Positions 10,603 through 22,911 of a DNA stretch of 64,000 bases are shown here, piece after piece. Position 1 is the first letter of the stretch. Each line of letters starts with the position of its first letter. The stretch is taken from assembly GCA_961205875.1 (NCBI GenBank), contig OY540809.1, forward strand, positions 28,408,267 to 28,472,266, written 5' to 3'. The position numbers were made by a program, and so were the translations under genes. Source of the stretch: Sialis fuliginosa (taxonomy: Eukaryota; Arthropoda; Insecta; Megaloptera; Sialidae). The notes under the pieces are model-generated. The model worked only from the letters and a program-made list of their open reading frames with translations. It searched no databases and was not told the DNA's origin.

Positions 10603-10818
10603 CTGTACACCAGTGGCGTTCTGCAACCCTCCTTCAGTCCTGGAAATTTTAACTCGATAGCTGGAGCCTTTCGGTACTGGAAGCACCGTTATGGTACCGA
10701 CACCCAAGACCGGACGGCGCACCGTAGTAAATTGATTTCGCGTCACTTCCACGTCTACGCTACTGCTTTCGCCACATGGAAGAATCCAAATCAGTAACCG
10801 ATGAGCTTGTGGAAAAGC
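10603..10818 (-). CDS. nord: nord exon 7: central NDNF beta domain
   Basis: The 216-nt exon has phase 0 at both ends, with acceptor acattacag and donor gtaatg (10602-10597). It encodes 72 residues: AFPQAHRLLIWILPCGESSS, VDVEVTRNQF, VLGVGTITVLPVPKGSSYRV and KISRTEGGLQNATGVQ. The order of hydrophobic strand, Pro-Cys, 'VDVEV' strand, 'GTITVLPVPKGSSYRVKI' and a closing strand matches the domain between the two FN3 modules of NDNF, whose human copy has a Cys at the same place. NAT is a potential N-glycosylation site. The family assignment is strong; no enzymatic function is implied. Confidence 0.92.
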
Positions 10819-11419
10819 CTGTAATGTATTTGTAATGTTATTAAAAATGTATTGCCCTTGGTTATTTCTACAATGATGTAATGAAATTATCATACACTGT
10901 ATAGTGACAATCTTTCAGCAGTTTATCCCTCAGCATCGTTTTGAATTTTTTTATAGGGATTTTATTATAAATTTTTATAATAGCATTTATTACTCCTTTT
11001 TGTATGACAGTAAGATTTGTAAACATAGGTTGTGACTGATTTCTTTGTCTCGTAGGGTAATTGTGTTCTGGATTATAATCATAAAAAAGTTTATATTGAT
11101 TTTAGCAAATAAAGCACACTCGAGTATATAGAGGTCAGGTACGAGTAATCTTAAGAGTTTCAAATGTTTTGAAGCATTTTTACAACTATCTCTTGGTTTA
11201 AGATCAGATATAATTCGTATACATTTTTTTTTTGTATTTTAAATATTTTATTTGCTTTTATGGAATTCCACAAAATATCTTTTTGACACTATTTATGTTG
11301 AATAGAGTTAGTGTATCTTTAGTTAAGTTATTTGAGATAACTCTCAGAATATAACTATACTTCGATAACTTTCTACTAATATCATTGACTTTATTATTAT
11401 ATGAGTATTTTAATATTAC
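10819..11419 (-). other. nord: nord intron 6
   Basis: It is a 601-bp intron with GT/AG ends. No mobile element was recognised in it, unlike its neighbours. Confidence 0.6.
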
Positions 11420-11682
11420 CTTATGCCGAAAAACTGCTTTCCCATCGTTCTTCTGCAGGTCCGCGTAAGCCACAATGGAATCGCGTAAAGGTATAGGCCT
11501 CACTGGAGGTTTTGGCCCACTGATTGAAGTGAGTCCTAGTGGCCGTGTTATGCCAGAATGTTTGTCCACTCCATACACTCCCACACTGTAGTCGCGGCCT
11601 CGCGCCAAGCCTGTCAATGTGACTTTAGTTCGTTTTTCAAAACACGTCCACATTCCTGTTTTATCTTTATCAAGACCTCGTC
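11420..11682 (-). CDS. nord: nord exon 6: last strands of FN3-1 and linker to the second half
   Basis: The 263-nt exon lies between acceptor tttcttatag and donor gtaata (11419-11414). Residues 242-328 include MWTCFEKRTKVTLTGLARGR, DYSVGVYGVDKHSG and IVAYADLQKNDGKAVFRHK. 'L-x-L-x-G-L-x-x-G-x-x-Y-x-V-x-V-Y' is the canonical FN3 F-G region (tyrosine corner), and it corresponds to the NDNF element with 'LKPDTQYYFDVFVV'. The following hydrophobic-charged stretch leading to VFRHK matches the NDNF linker that enters the next beta domain. Translation beyond VFRHK runs into intron, so reading past the donor is artefactual. The exon ends in phase 0. Confidence 0.92.
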
Positions 11683-11750
11683 CTATAAGAAAAAATATAT
11701 GTTTTTACTTATTTTATTTATTTATTTTAATATACTTTCATAAATGTATA

Positions 11751-12484
11751 CAGGCTGTCCCGTAAATATACCGACGAACTTTCAGGAGTTGTCGAGGACA
11801 TTGAAATAATTGCTTTTTGTTAATAAATCCACGTCCGCAAACAAAGCCGTTTTAGCAGTAGAGTAAACGAAAGAACTTCGCACAAAAGCAATGAATTTTA
11901 CCTTTCAGTTGAAATTTTTTGTGGAAATGATAGTTAAAAATATGCTCATAAAAAGTTGTAATGGGCGTTACCTACGAAAATCCAGGAGGCATAGAAACAT
12001 TTTATATTTATACATGATTTTATGTTTATATTTATTTTTATCTCCTCAAGGGTCAACTTTTAGAAAAATTTGCAAAGGATAAAAGTACTTCAAATCAGTA
12101 AATGAATACAAAGAAAAAAAAATTAGAACATTTGTTGATATATATTAAGAGCTTTTCCTCCTTTGAAAATTTTTATAAAAATTGATCCTTTAAAACTTTA
12201 AATGATAAAAAAAAATAAACAGAAACATAAAATGTTTGGGTACATTTTTAGAGCAGAAATTATGGATTTTCGTAGGTTGTACCGATTACAACTTTTGATT
12301 AGCATACTTTAAACTATCACTTCTCCAAGTTACAAAAATTTTTAAACAAAAGGCAAAATCTATTGCTTTTGCTCTACTGCTGAAACGGCTCGTTTGCAGA
12401 CATGCATGGGTTTATTAACAAAAAGCGATTGTTTTAATATCCTTAACTCTTGAAAGTTTATCGGTATATTTACTGGACAACCTG
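11751..12484. mobile_element. Long-TIR mariner-like MITE in nord intron 5
   Basis: The 734-bp unit is flanked by TA (11749-11750, 12485-12486). Its termini caggctgtcccgtaaatata and tatatttactggacaacctg pair, and similarity continues inward for over 100 bp with the same order of blocks. Partial relatives are at 40860-41000 and 50913-51063. The reading frame at 11891-12082 is incidental. Confidence 0.8.
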
Positions 12485-12716
12485 TATTTGGTTAAAATAT
12501 TATAAACATGTATAATTTATAAAACTAAATTGTATTTCATTTATAATGCATTTTATTTTATCTTCTGAAGGCAATATAAACAAAATATTGCAGTTTCGCA
12601 GGAAACAAAAATACAAAACGTATAATAATTTTTACTAATTCTAATATATTTTGAGGTACACTCTTAAGTTTTAAGCGGTAGCGTTAAAGCCATTAGTCAT
12701 AAAAAATGTTATTTAC

Positions 12717-12877
12717 CTAATTTTCCTACACGTATTATAGGTACTTTGGAATTGTAATTCTTCCGACGTTGAACCTCTAATACGTTCCATTTGTCCTGTT
12801 GTGCCTCGCAGAGAGTTGTATAATTCTTATGTATACTAACCAGAACACAATACTGGGAGTAATATGGTGTCGTCTGC
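12717..12877 (-). CDS. nord: nord exon 5: YCV segment of FN3-1
   Basis: The 161-nt exon lies between acceptor tgcttttag and donor gtaaat (12716-12711). Read in the phase set by exon 4 it gives QTTPYYSQYCVLVSIHKN, then YTTLCEAQQDKWNVLEVQRR and KNYNSKVPIIRVGKL. YCVLV with a Cys about 14 residues later (TLCEA) is the hallmark of the first NDNF FN3 module. NYT is a potential glycosylation site. A different frame through the same DNA is longer (to 12968) but carries no family signal and does not fit either splice phase, so it was discarded. The phase from exon 4 (GC|G) and into exon 6 (G|GA) is exact. Confidence 0.88.
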
Positions 12878-13301
12878 CTAAAAGCATATACACATTATTC
12901 TTAATTGTATACTTAAATATATTCAAAATAATAAATAATGTAGTACCTACTATATACCAAGATATCAATAAAGAGACTCTACAACCGGGAAAAGAATTTA
13001 ATTACACATAGATAAATGTATACTCGAAAATGGTCATACAGCGATACAAAATAAACGGATTGAAAAGAAATGTCCGATCTGCAAATGGCATTAATTAAAT
13101 TTAGTCAAAAATTATCACAATCCGTGGTACTCTTAAAATTGTCATTTTTCTATTTTTTCCAATTTTTTGCGATAGCAAAAATATTGGAAGTCAATGAGCT
13201 TTTTTATTTTCAAATTCATTTTGAGTGACTGAAAATACGTAAGAAAAACATATTATGTGGGCCTATATAGTTATGGAATTGAAAACGAAGTTTTTTTAAT
13301 A

Positions 13302-13673
13302 CAGTAATCCCTACATTTACGCGGTTAATTGATTCCATGAAAAAAAATTTAAAAAAAAGCATAAATGGAGCAATAGAAAACCTTGTAAAAAATAGGAATC
13401 AGTTCCATATTCTCAAATATTTTTGGTGTGATATAATTTTTTTTAAATTTAATAAGTTTCTGATAACAAAAAGCAGTTTTTGATTAACTATCATAAAAAT
13501 ATAGCATCTTATTATCAATGCTTATCATACAAATATGCATATCCACATCATGTTTCGGGGAATACCCGAATAAGTTCGGAGAAAAAGTGACAACCGTTGT
13601 CTAGTAGATTAGTGAACATATAAAACTTTTTCAACCGCGTAAAAGTGAATCCGCGTAAATTGAGGGATTACTG
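13302..13673. mobile_element. pogo/Tigger-like MITE in nord intron 4
   Basis: TA-flanked, 372 bp. TIRs cagtaatccctacatttacg and cgtaaattgagggattactg have the CAGT(A/G)NTCCC start of pogo/Tigger elements. The interior is AT-rich and non-coding. Confidence 0.8.
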
Positions 13674-14389
13674 TATTTGGTTGGTCACCCTTGATTGATA
13701 TATGTTTGTGGAGTTAGTCGCTTCACTATTTGAACGTCATATATGTATGTGTGACCTATTTTCGTTAAGTCGTTGTTGTTTTATAAGTAATTTTATATAG
13801 CTGGCACCTGTTAATCAAACAATAACGATATAAAAAAGCGAGATATAAAAATGGTGATTGTCGGTAAGTCGGTGGGTGTTTGGTTTCCAAAGCCGAGGCG
13901 TGACACCGCATTATTACAATTATATCGACCTATTGGATTTATAACACATATACATAAGTGACGATTTCTTAACCCTTGCATCGCAAATCGACAATTGTTT
14001 AGAACCCATGATGACCAAATGTACAGTTATCTGACATATAACTATAAATTATAATTAAACATATACACAGATTTTTTTAATATTATCTATTATTATTATA
14101 GCGAAATAAAATAAAATATTTAAAGACGAATATAGAAATAAGATTTTTATTTTATTATGGAATGACCATTAATAATAAAATTATTATTAAATGACACTTT
14201 TAAATTACTCTATGTACACTTGGACCTCCTCGTTGTGTGGGGGCTTCGTTATCAGTGTATGCACAAAATGTATTTTGTAGTATAAAATTATGATCAGAAA
14301 AAAAAGGTTTAGCCCCCTCTCTATTCATCAATGATGCAGCATTCATTACCAAATATATTTTTATTTTATACATAAATTGGTTTGTTTAA

Positions 14390-15299
14390 CCTTTTAAGGA
14401 CGGAGATTTTTACGTTGAAATCGACCTTTTTATTTGCACAAAATTTGTACATAAAATCAATTAATTTCTCACGTGGCGTACTCGATCAAGTTGCCGGTCG
14501 ATATATCGACCAGTCCCGTTCGTAACAGAAAGTCCACTGTAAAAAAGTCAGTTTCGACGATTTGAGGGGGTTTTCCTACGTAATTTGATGCGCTGAATAT
14601 GAAAAAAATTGTGAAAAAAAACTTGGAGGAAAACTTGATCTTGAAAATCGCATTTCGAGGTTAAATTTATTGTTGTTGCTATTTTATGATAGCTTCAACA
14701 TTAGTAAGCCCATGTTTTGTGATGAGTTGAGTATCGAAAAAATTTTCATATGGGTCATAAATGTAACCCCCGGTTTCCAAAAAACGGGCCGCCACCTGAC
14801 GGCTGAGCGGTGAACGACGAGGCGCACAGGCGTCTTGTTATGCAGGCTTTTCACATATATCCAACGCGGAAGGTTCTTTACGATTGTGTATAGTATTCGT
14901 GTGAGTAATGTATGTATTGATGTGTTGCAGAGCAACAAATAATAATAATAATAGTAAATCCTCCAAGAGAAAGAAACAACCAAGTGCTAACCTGCTGGTA
15001 GAAACTAACGATAATTTCAATTTTCGGCCTTACATTCACCTTGGAGTCGATTTTTGTGAAACGTAATACTGTTTTTTTTTTTTCATGTTCAGTGCATCAT
15101 AAAAAATAGTTATACTAACGTTAGGCCAAAATAGCAAACAAAAAATTACTTTGAAATGCGATTTTCAAGGTAAAGGGTGCCTCCTGAATCTGTTTAACTA
15201 TTTCTTTTCGTATTCAGCGCATCAAATTACGTAAGAAAACATAAAATATTTTGTGTCTTATGGGTGGTCGATATTTCGACCACTCCCGTCCTTAAAAGG
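14390..15299. mobile_element. piggyBac-like MITE in nord intron 4
   Basis: TTAA flanks both ends (14386-14389, 15300-15303). TIRs ccttttaaggacgg and ccgtccttaaaagg extend inward into longer paired blocks (aatttgatgcgctgaata and its inverse). No transposase is present. The right end lies 59 bp from the exon 4 donor. Reading frames at 14684-15020 are incidental. Confidence 0.8.
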
Positions 15300-15358
15300 T
15301 TAATTGTACTCCACTTCACACTTTTATTTATATTTCTTAATCAATACCAAACACTTAC

Positions 15359-15635
15359 GCTTTATTCCACTTAACCACAACGACTCTATCGTTCCCCTTG
15401 TTCTTCCTGACGCGCAGCCTCTGCATCGGCAATCGCAACACCTTCGCACCACCAGGTTGCTCACTCGTGTACACGTGCGCGGCCGACACGTGTTGCGCAC
15501 GTAAATGCACAGCGTACAGACCGCGCGCAGCTACTGCTCCTGGTGCACATTCACCACTTTTGCTGCCGAAGTCACCTGCGCACCATGTTGATATTGACCG
15601 TATGGGTTCCAATGTTTCGTATAAAGTAGTGAAAC
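15359..15635 (-). CDS. nord: nord exon 4: end of N-terminal domain and first strands of FN3-1
   Basis: The 277-nt exon lies between acceptor gatattctag and the strong donor gtaagt (15358-15353). It encodes residues 96-186, from FTTLYETLEPIRSISTWC through GLYAVHLRAQHVSAAHVYTS to RVRKNKGNDRVVVVKWNKA. GLYAVHL followed by a short polar strand, then a proline-rich LRLPMQRLRV linker and VVVVKWN, reproduces the NDNF order in which 'GLYQLDL' is followed by the linker and the first Trp strand of fibronectin type III module 1. The Trp in VKWN is the usual FN3 core Trp. The exon is GC-rich compared with its introns. Long antisense reading frames over it are shadows. A piggyBac-like MITE ends 59 bp from the donor. 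Confidence 0.9.
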
Positions 15636-15708
15636 CTAGAATATCAATTTGATGAAAAATATTGTTTAGTTTAGATGAAGGCTATAGATTGAATTGATTG
15701 TTTGAATT

Positions 15709-16504
15709 GCTTCCTCGCCATATCAAAGATACGAGAAGCTTTGTGATCGTTTTAAAATTAGAAAAAAACATTCAAAATTTTTATTTGATCTTTTCATTTC
15801 AGGTCATGACAAACACTCTTCGTTCCGTGTCTGTCTGTATGTCTGTGTGTCTGTCTGCCCTCTGAATCCTTGTCATACGCGTAACTCATGAACCGCTGAA
15901 CCGATAACAATAAAACTTTGTTGGTTGGGTCTGGCATGAAGACGGTCTCATCTCAAAATTATTAAAATCGTGTGTTAGGGGGAAAGGGTGACACCCCTAA
16001 ATATTTACTTTTTGAAGATATTTCAAGAATGATATATATTACGTAAAAATATTATAGAATCTTTTTTGTAGGGCATTCAGTTTTGTATAATATAGGTCAT
16101 CACAACGTTTGTTGATATAAATCTTTGTAAGGTAATATTTTATCCTCTACAAAGATTTGTATCAATTTGCTTTAAAAAATCGTTATTTGTTTTTTTAATT
16201 TGCTATTTTCTTTGACATTTTGGCGTTTTAAATGTCATTTTGATATTTGCATAGCAGAAAAATGGAGATTTTGATTGAAAATGTCAAAAAATTAAAAATA
16301 TACAAAAAAAATAACCGGATACGAATTAAGAAAAATGTCGAGCTTATATTTTTTAATAAAATTGTATGAAAATTAAATGGTTATCCAATGGCAAGCAGTT
16401 CATCTGAATACTTTATCGGTTTTTATTTAAATTGTTCAATAATTAACTACTATGAATTTAGTAGGAGGAAGCACTGTGCATTTACTTCCCAGATGTTTTT
16501 TTTT
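15709..16504 (+). repeat. Family A repeat, copy 1
   Basis: It starts gcttcctcgc and ends gcactgtgcatttacttccc plus a T run. It carries a (TGTC)n tract and the segment 'cgcgtaactcatgaaccgct'. Other copies are at 28369, 42896 (-), 46611 (-) and 47693. The class is unknown; no coding sequence is conserved enough to classify it. Confidence 0.8.
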
Positions 16505-16581
16505 GTTCATGTTTTGGAATTATAACTATAAAATCTTATTTTAAAATTTTCATAGAACCTATAAACATAAAACAAGAATTA

Positions 16582-16681
16582 CAGTAGAGGTTCCATATTG
16601 TGAACTCCTCAAAGTCTGTACAACTGTCAATTTTAATAGAACTGATTGCGCCGGCATGGTTCACAATATGGAATGTCTATT
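16582..16681. mobile_element. Tiny hairpin MITE
   Basis: The arms cagtagaggttccatattgt and acaatatggaatgtctattg pair across 100 bp, with pogo-like CAGTAGA termini. The rest of intron 3 (16682-17880) is AT-rich with nothing recognised. Confidence 0.6.
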
Positions 16682-17880
16682 GAGCATTGCTTTTCAAAAA
16701 ATGCATTTATACTTATTAGTTCTTGAATGAGCTCTAAACTAATTAGATTAATCATAAAAGACAATCAGTTTTTCTTTGATTTACGATCGAATAAATCCAT
16801 TCAATTAAAAGGGATCAATAACATAATTCATTTATTATTGTAATAAATCGTATGAAAGCAAACACACACACAAACTCACTCAGGGATGTACTAAATAACA
16901 AAATAACTAAACTATATTCTACCTAAATAAGAATTAGTTTATAAGGACGAAAACGTATCCCACTTTTAAATTTCGAAATTGAGCTAGTAAATATCTTCGC
17001 TGGAAAGCAATTTAACTCTAACTGGCAAAAAAAATTATTTTTATTTTTCATATAATAATCTTTTCGTTATTTGACACCAATATTTTTTTTTCAAAACAGT
17101 TATTTTTTTTTTTTTAATTCTAAAAATATTTTTTCATATAATATATTAAATATATCATATAAATAGGTGTATAAGTGTATATCCCCAAATTAGAGATATG
17201 TAAAATATGTTAAACAATATCAAAATCAAAAAAAAAATTATCAGCACCCCCTACACTTGTGCTGATACCTTTTCGATAATATTTAATCTGCTACTAATTA
17301 CATTGTTTTAAATAAAGTAGTTCTAAACTTTGATAAAGCTTGAAGGGTTTTTAATCTGTAAAGTTAATGTATTCTTATTTTCTTTAGATTTACAAATTTA
17401 ATGTAATTAAAGAAAATAATCGAGTAAATTTTAAAAACTCTACTTGGACAAATTTGTTAACAACTTTGAGTGATTTTTTTCCTTTATAATTAATACAGCC
17501 CTGGGTACAAGCGGTTTACAGCCTATCAGTAATATTGCAAATAGCGGCATTGCATCGGAAAGGAAACAAAAAAATACAGTAACCAATAAACATTTGATTT
17601 ATTGCTAAATAATTCAGAAAGGTGAAAACATATTAACCGGAGCGCTCGCCAGGTATAACTCACCGCTTAAACAATTCATATCATTCTATAGAATAATAAT
17701 AATAATAAAGTCCACACGTATTCCTCAGTTAACGATGTCAATGCGTTCGAGGCTATAATTTCGTAAACAGAATACAAAATATATTTTTTTTAATTTTGAA
17801 TGTAAGCGAAGCGCATATATAACTTATTTATCGAAATTATAAAACAAAATGTAAATTTAATTTTTCTTCTATTAAAATAC

Positions 17881-17990
17881 CTTTTAACGTTTCATTTGTA
17901 GGTGAGTAAGAAACAGACCAGCGAAGACTTGAAGTACAGGAAGTCATAGTAAAACTCAAAGCTTTTTCCTCAGGTACCCAATAGTAAACT
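17881..17990 (-). CDS. nord: nord exon 3: NDNF N-terminal domain
   Basis: The 110-nt exon lies between acceptor tctctttcag (18000-17991) and donor gtattt (17880-17875). It encodes VYYWVPEEKALSFTMTSC followed by TSSLRWSVSYSPTNETLK (residues 59-94), with split codons at both ends. The pattern of an aromatic strand, two acidic residues, a hydrophobic strand and a Thr-Xaa-Cys, then a Trp-containing strand, is typical of the region just after the signal peptide in NDNF proteins. NET is a potential N-glycosylation site. The frame is invisible to a simple search for long open reading frames because the exon is so short and starts without Met. The incoming phase fits exon 2 and the outgoing phase fits exon 4 (G split as G|GT). 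Confidence 0.85.
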
Positions 17991-19705
17991 CTGAAAGAGA
18001 AAAAATGAACATTAATTATTTAATTTATTAGACATTTTTCAAATGATTTTTCTCAAACACTACGTACAATTGTGATTGGTCAAATTTTTATAATCGAAAA
18101 TTAATTAGTTTATACAATATTTCTTTAAAGCTCAATAAAACCAATGAAATAAAATAACATAAGTTACTTTTAGAAATATATACATGAATGATTACTTATG
18201 TATAATGTAGATATATGTATGTAGAATCGCATGCAGAAGTGGTCGACCAGTTATCATTCAAATTCGCTTATCACAAACTTAGTAAGCTCCTCCCGTTTGA
18301 TTATTATAATATTTAAATCATTTCTCCATGTACTAAACAAAGACAGATATTTTGAAACTCATTTGCTAGATAAAGTACTTTTCATTTATAGTACTCATAC
18401 ATATTTGTGCCATTTAATTATTATGTAATCTATTGAAAATTGTATAAGTAAATTCTGTGGCAATAAATATTTGATATTCCGAATTTTAGTATTTAAATAT
18501 GTTAAACTTGATATAAAATTAGTTAATGAAATGGACGTATATTTGTGTTTTTTTTCAAATGATGTAACTACATATATAAACACCGCCCTAAAAAAAAAGA
18601 TAGCCGATGATGTTTGTCTAATATTTTTCAATCTGTTGTAAGCGATTCTGACCATTAGGGTAGCAGGCGACTTCTGAAGCCCATAATATTATTGTAGATT
18701 AATTGTAAATCATTTCAAAATAACATATATCAAATAAACGAACACCGGTTAATTGAATTAATTTTTCAAGAATTTATAATTTTCAGAAAATAATTAATTA
18801 TTCCACATCAGATTACCTTTTTTAAGGCTAATGAACTGAATACAACAAACTTTTGGAAATAATAAATAAAATAATAATAAAATATAAATACCTAATGTGA
18901 TACACCTAAATATTTTAGAAATCAGTTGCCATAGGTCAAAATTAAAAAAAAAATCCTAATGAATATTCAAAACGGATCTAATCTAGACGATAACAGTAAA
19001 TTAGTTGTAAACAAATACTATATACCTAAATAAAACAAACAAAAATAACATACAAAAAACGGGTCCGACCTCAACAGATATAAACAGATTCCCATTCGTA
19101 TTCACTGATTGGTTGAAAATTTTATGCATTCTGTTCGGAGAAAACCACAAAACCAACTAATAAAAAAAATTGATCTTTCGTTGAAGTATTCCGCTTGACA
19201 CAAAGGGGCAACTAATTTGAAATATGTTTAAAGAAATTTGAGAACGTATTGGTACCACCTACGTTGCCAGTAACAAGATCTCTTTTATTAGAACCTACCC
19301 CAACTCTTGTCTAGTTTCCAAACTAGTCCAGAGACGGCCTAAAACCTAGACAGACTAGACACTTGTCTAGAAACCGTTTGTTAAATCAAATCTCAGTATT
19401 TCCTAAAGTGGGTTCCACGACATTCCAGATTTCTTCTGAGAAATTCAGGGGTTTAACATGATTTTTGGTGTTGATATGTATCAATAATAATATAAGGTAG
19501 TGGCACCAGTCTTGGCAAGGACCCCAGTAATGGCAAATTTTTAATTAAATGTACTGAATTAGAAATATGTGATGATATTTGATTACTACCATGAATATTA
19601 ATATATAAACATTTAACTGTTTTACAACGTGATTTGATGACAATCGGCCAATAGGTGTCAAAATGGTGGACATTTAAACTAATTATTAGTATAATTTATT
19701 TATTA

Positions 19706-20377
19706 ACTAGCGCATTGGACCCGGTGTTACCCAACATGCTCACAACACACGGTTCACCGCGAATTTTTTTTCCGGTTACATAAAATTTACACAAAATATC
19801 CAAAAATTATACACCTAAACGTAACCTATCCATTAGTGAAAACCGGAATAAAATCTATTTAGCAGTTATTGAAAAAATTACATAAAATTATATTTTCAAA
19901 CTCCTAGGAAACACCAGGTATTGTCTTTTTGTATGAAAATCAAAAATAAATAAATAAATAGGTTACCTTTCTTGGAATTGAAATATTTCTTTGTTTCAAT
20001 TTTCAATTCATATATTTCAAAAAATATAATTATTAGCATGTATCAAAAATCATATAATTATTCGACAAAATATTTGAAAGAGATGTAACCATAGTGACCT
20101 TAATTAATAAAGTACTGAAACCGTAAATTATAGAATTCTTTATTCCATGGCTACAGTGTTTTTATATAAATGACAGTTGTATGTTCTGACATCATGAAAA
20201 CGAAAGACGACTTGAAAAAGATTCTTTTTAGTCTTTTGATATTAAATCTTAGGTTTTCATAAAATATTATTAGCCACAATACTGCTCAGAAAAATTATCT
20301 AACTATTGGCGAAAACTGCATTGAAATCGGTTCAGTAATTCCCAAGTCTACAAGAATTCATTTATATATATATATAG
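19706..20377. mobile_element. 672-bp nested insertion with ATTA target duplication
   Basis: It starts actagcgcattggacccggt and ends atatatatatag. ATTA flanks both sides (19702-19705, 20378-20381). The opposite arm of the host element (about 21690-21770) preserves the unoccupied site. Its tail contains 'aatcggttcagtaatt' plus a (TA)n end, a style typical of insect non-autonomous elements. Confidence 0.75.
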
Positions 20378-21104
20378 ATTATTATATTATCATAGGAACT
20401 GCTTTACTCAGACGATTCTTTCTTTTATATCTTTTGTGTCGTAGTACTTATCATTTTGTAATCTTTAGCAAGTGTCCATCACTGCGTGCTCATTACTGGT
20501 TTTACCTTTGCCATTACTGGAGAAAAAACCAGAACAAAATAAAAGGTTATAATTTAAAAAACAAACTATATTTGCGAACTTTGGTAATTAACTAAATAAA
20601 GAGTTACTTGTTTTATTAGTAGCATGAGTTCATGAGAATTACAAAAAAATTACCTTATATAACCTACAAATAAAACAATTATTGTTTTATTAAATATCTT
20701 ATTGAAATTGGGGAGAAGAGGTCCGAAAATATAAATATGGTTGGGGTTCCTCAATTTTTGCAAAATCGTGTAAGGTTTCCGCGACAAGTTTGGCCTAGTT
20801 TCACATGACCAAGTATCGGTCTGGTGTGAATTCTATTTTTTTATAAAAATACTTATAAATAACTTTCTACATTTAAAAATTAGAAACATGTTGAAATATT
20901 AATTATTGACAATCCCCTTATACTCTCGACGAGACATATGTAAATAAATATGATGCTGTTTGAGTCTCGTCTTTCAAAAATTCAAGTGGTCTGGTCTCGG
21001 TGATTTAATTGAGTCGTTCAGAAACCAAACAACTAATTATAAGTATTCGAAATTGATGTTTTATAAACAAACAAACGCGCGGTATTCATGAAGTGAATAT
21101 TTAC

Positions 21105-21160
21105 ATCGGTCAACGTTTCGTCTCACAAATCTCATCAGTGTGTGAGAAAACAAATAGAAC
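21105..21160 (-). ncRNA. Degenerate hammerhead-like motif
   Basis: On the minus strand CTGATGA (21149 to 21143) is followed by a 12-nt spacer and GAAAC (about 21128). The core order is right for a hammerhead, but stem II pairs weakly and stem I is not convincing. A related sequence without the CTGATGA box occurs at about 41530-41600. It probably marks a repeat family whose ribozyme has decayed. Confidence 0.3.
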
Positions 21161-22911
21161 TACGCGGTTTACACCCAGAAACCAAAATTCACATATTTTA
21201 TATGCAATTAAATTGGAAATTAAAGAATGTTGTTTTTAATAAAAATGATGAGGGTTCTCTATGAAACCTTTTGGTCTCTTTATTGTCGATATTAGGATAT
21301 ATTGAACGAAAATCGACAAAATTGGCATATGCGTGCACTCATTTATCATTTATTTATTGTTCGAAATAAAACATACCTAATCTAAAAAAATTTAAATAAG
21401 TACGTCTTTAATCTAAATTTTCAAAAACCCTGAAAATATCAGGCACCAATCTTGGTCGCTTTAAGAGCAATGTATACTGTTTTTTTAGTATTGAGAATTT
21501 TCTTTTTTGTAGTTCCCTTGAACTCATTTTACTAATAAAACAAATACCTCTTTATTAAATCAATTTAATTACCAAAGTCTGAAAATATTATTTTTTTAAT
21601 TATAGCATTTTATTTTGTTTATACCCAGTGACGGGCACTTGCTAATGATTACAAAATGATAAGTATTACGACACAAAAGTTATAAAATAAAACATCGTAA
21701 AATTTAAAACAATGTAAAGCAGATGCTATGATAATATAATAATAAATAAATATATGTATTACACTAATCAATTAGATTAAAAGTCCACCATTTTAACACC
21801 CATTGACCGATTGTCATCAAATTAATCTATAGTTAAATGTCTATAGATTATGATTCAGTAATGGAAGTAATCAAATATCAACAAATGTTTCTAATTTATT
21901 ACATTTAATTAAACAAGAGTCAATCATTGGGGTGTGATCCAAGACTGGTGCCAGTACCTTATAATATGTGATGAAAAAGAAAGATATTTGAAATATAAAG
22001 TTATAATTGGAGGTATTCAAAAAGAATATTTATATTAAAAATATTATTTAAAATAAATCAATTATATTTTAACAAAGATAAATAATAAATATAATTTTAT
22101 TTTCGTTCTATTAAACATTCATTACATTCACTAGACTTTTTAACTTATAAATAATATGATTTTATCGAGAGTCGCATATTAACGAAGTTATGAATAGTTT
22201 TCGTAACATGATTTTTTCCAATGAGATTTTTGTTCGACGCACACAAAAAGTCCACCCGTATGAAAGAGGTCCCGATCCGAAATCAAAGATTGGCATGTTT
22301 GATTGATTTGTAGCAAGTTTTTTTTTATTTGTTGCAAAATATTTAACTTTCCCGACGACAGTCGCGTTTTTGTTTATTGAAACTTCGTCGAACTGCGTAC
22401 ATACAAAAATATAAATTACAAGCAGACAAAAATAAATATCCCATTCGTCATCGGCATTTGTGACTTATTAGACAAGGACATTAAACATGTAACATATATT
22501 ACGTACATAAGTATGTTCTTTTTTAATGGACACAACGTTATGCAGTACTGATGCATTACTAGTAAACGTCAAATTCTTGGTGGTTTGCAATAAAGGGTTA
22601 TAATTCAAAACAGTTTCTTATTCTTTGAGTATTTAGTCGTTTGTTGTGAAGTCGATGCATAAAACATCGTTACATTGTTGTTAAAAATATTCTCGGAATT
22701 TCTAATTAAAAATACCATTACTTTTTATAATATTTAGTTGCATTGTTAAAATTAACAGTGGAATGTTTCAAAGGATTGAAAATTTTCTAGTAGAACTTTT
22801 GTATGGAAATTTTTCTCTTTGAAATTTTTTATGAAACAAATTTGAATTTGGAAATAGACAAACAGACTAATGATATCATAAGATAAAACAAATGTATGTA
22901 CTTGAAGATAA

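Larger units (their letters stand above)
19491..21965. mobile_element. Long-TIR element split by a nested insertion
   Basis: Ends tataaggta-gtggcaccagt and ctggtgcc-agtaccttata are inverted. The left arm can be followed over about 450 bp, after removing the insertion at 19706-20377, against 21520-21965. Paired landmarks include the block with tgatgacaatcgg and the block acttatcattttgtaatc. A third 'ggcaccaatcttgg' sits at 21441. No transposase frame is visible. Confidence 0.75.

Noticed and set aside
12777-12968. 63-codon minus-strand frame over exon 5
   Set aside because: It is out of phase with both neighbouring nord exons. The correct frame gives the YCV...LCEA pattern.
14684-15020. Minus-strand frames of 60-99 codons
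   Set aside because: They lie wholly inside the piggyBac-like MITE and start or end on repeat sequence.
15304-15652. Two plus-strand frames antisense to nord exon 4
   Set aside because: Shadows of the GC-rich coding exon; the sense strand has splice sites and NDNF signal.
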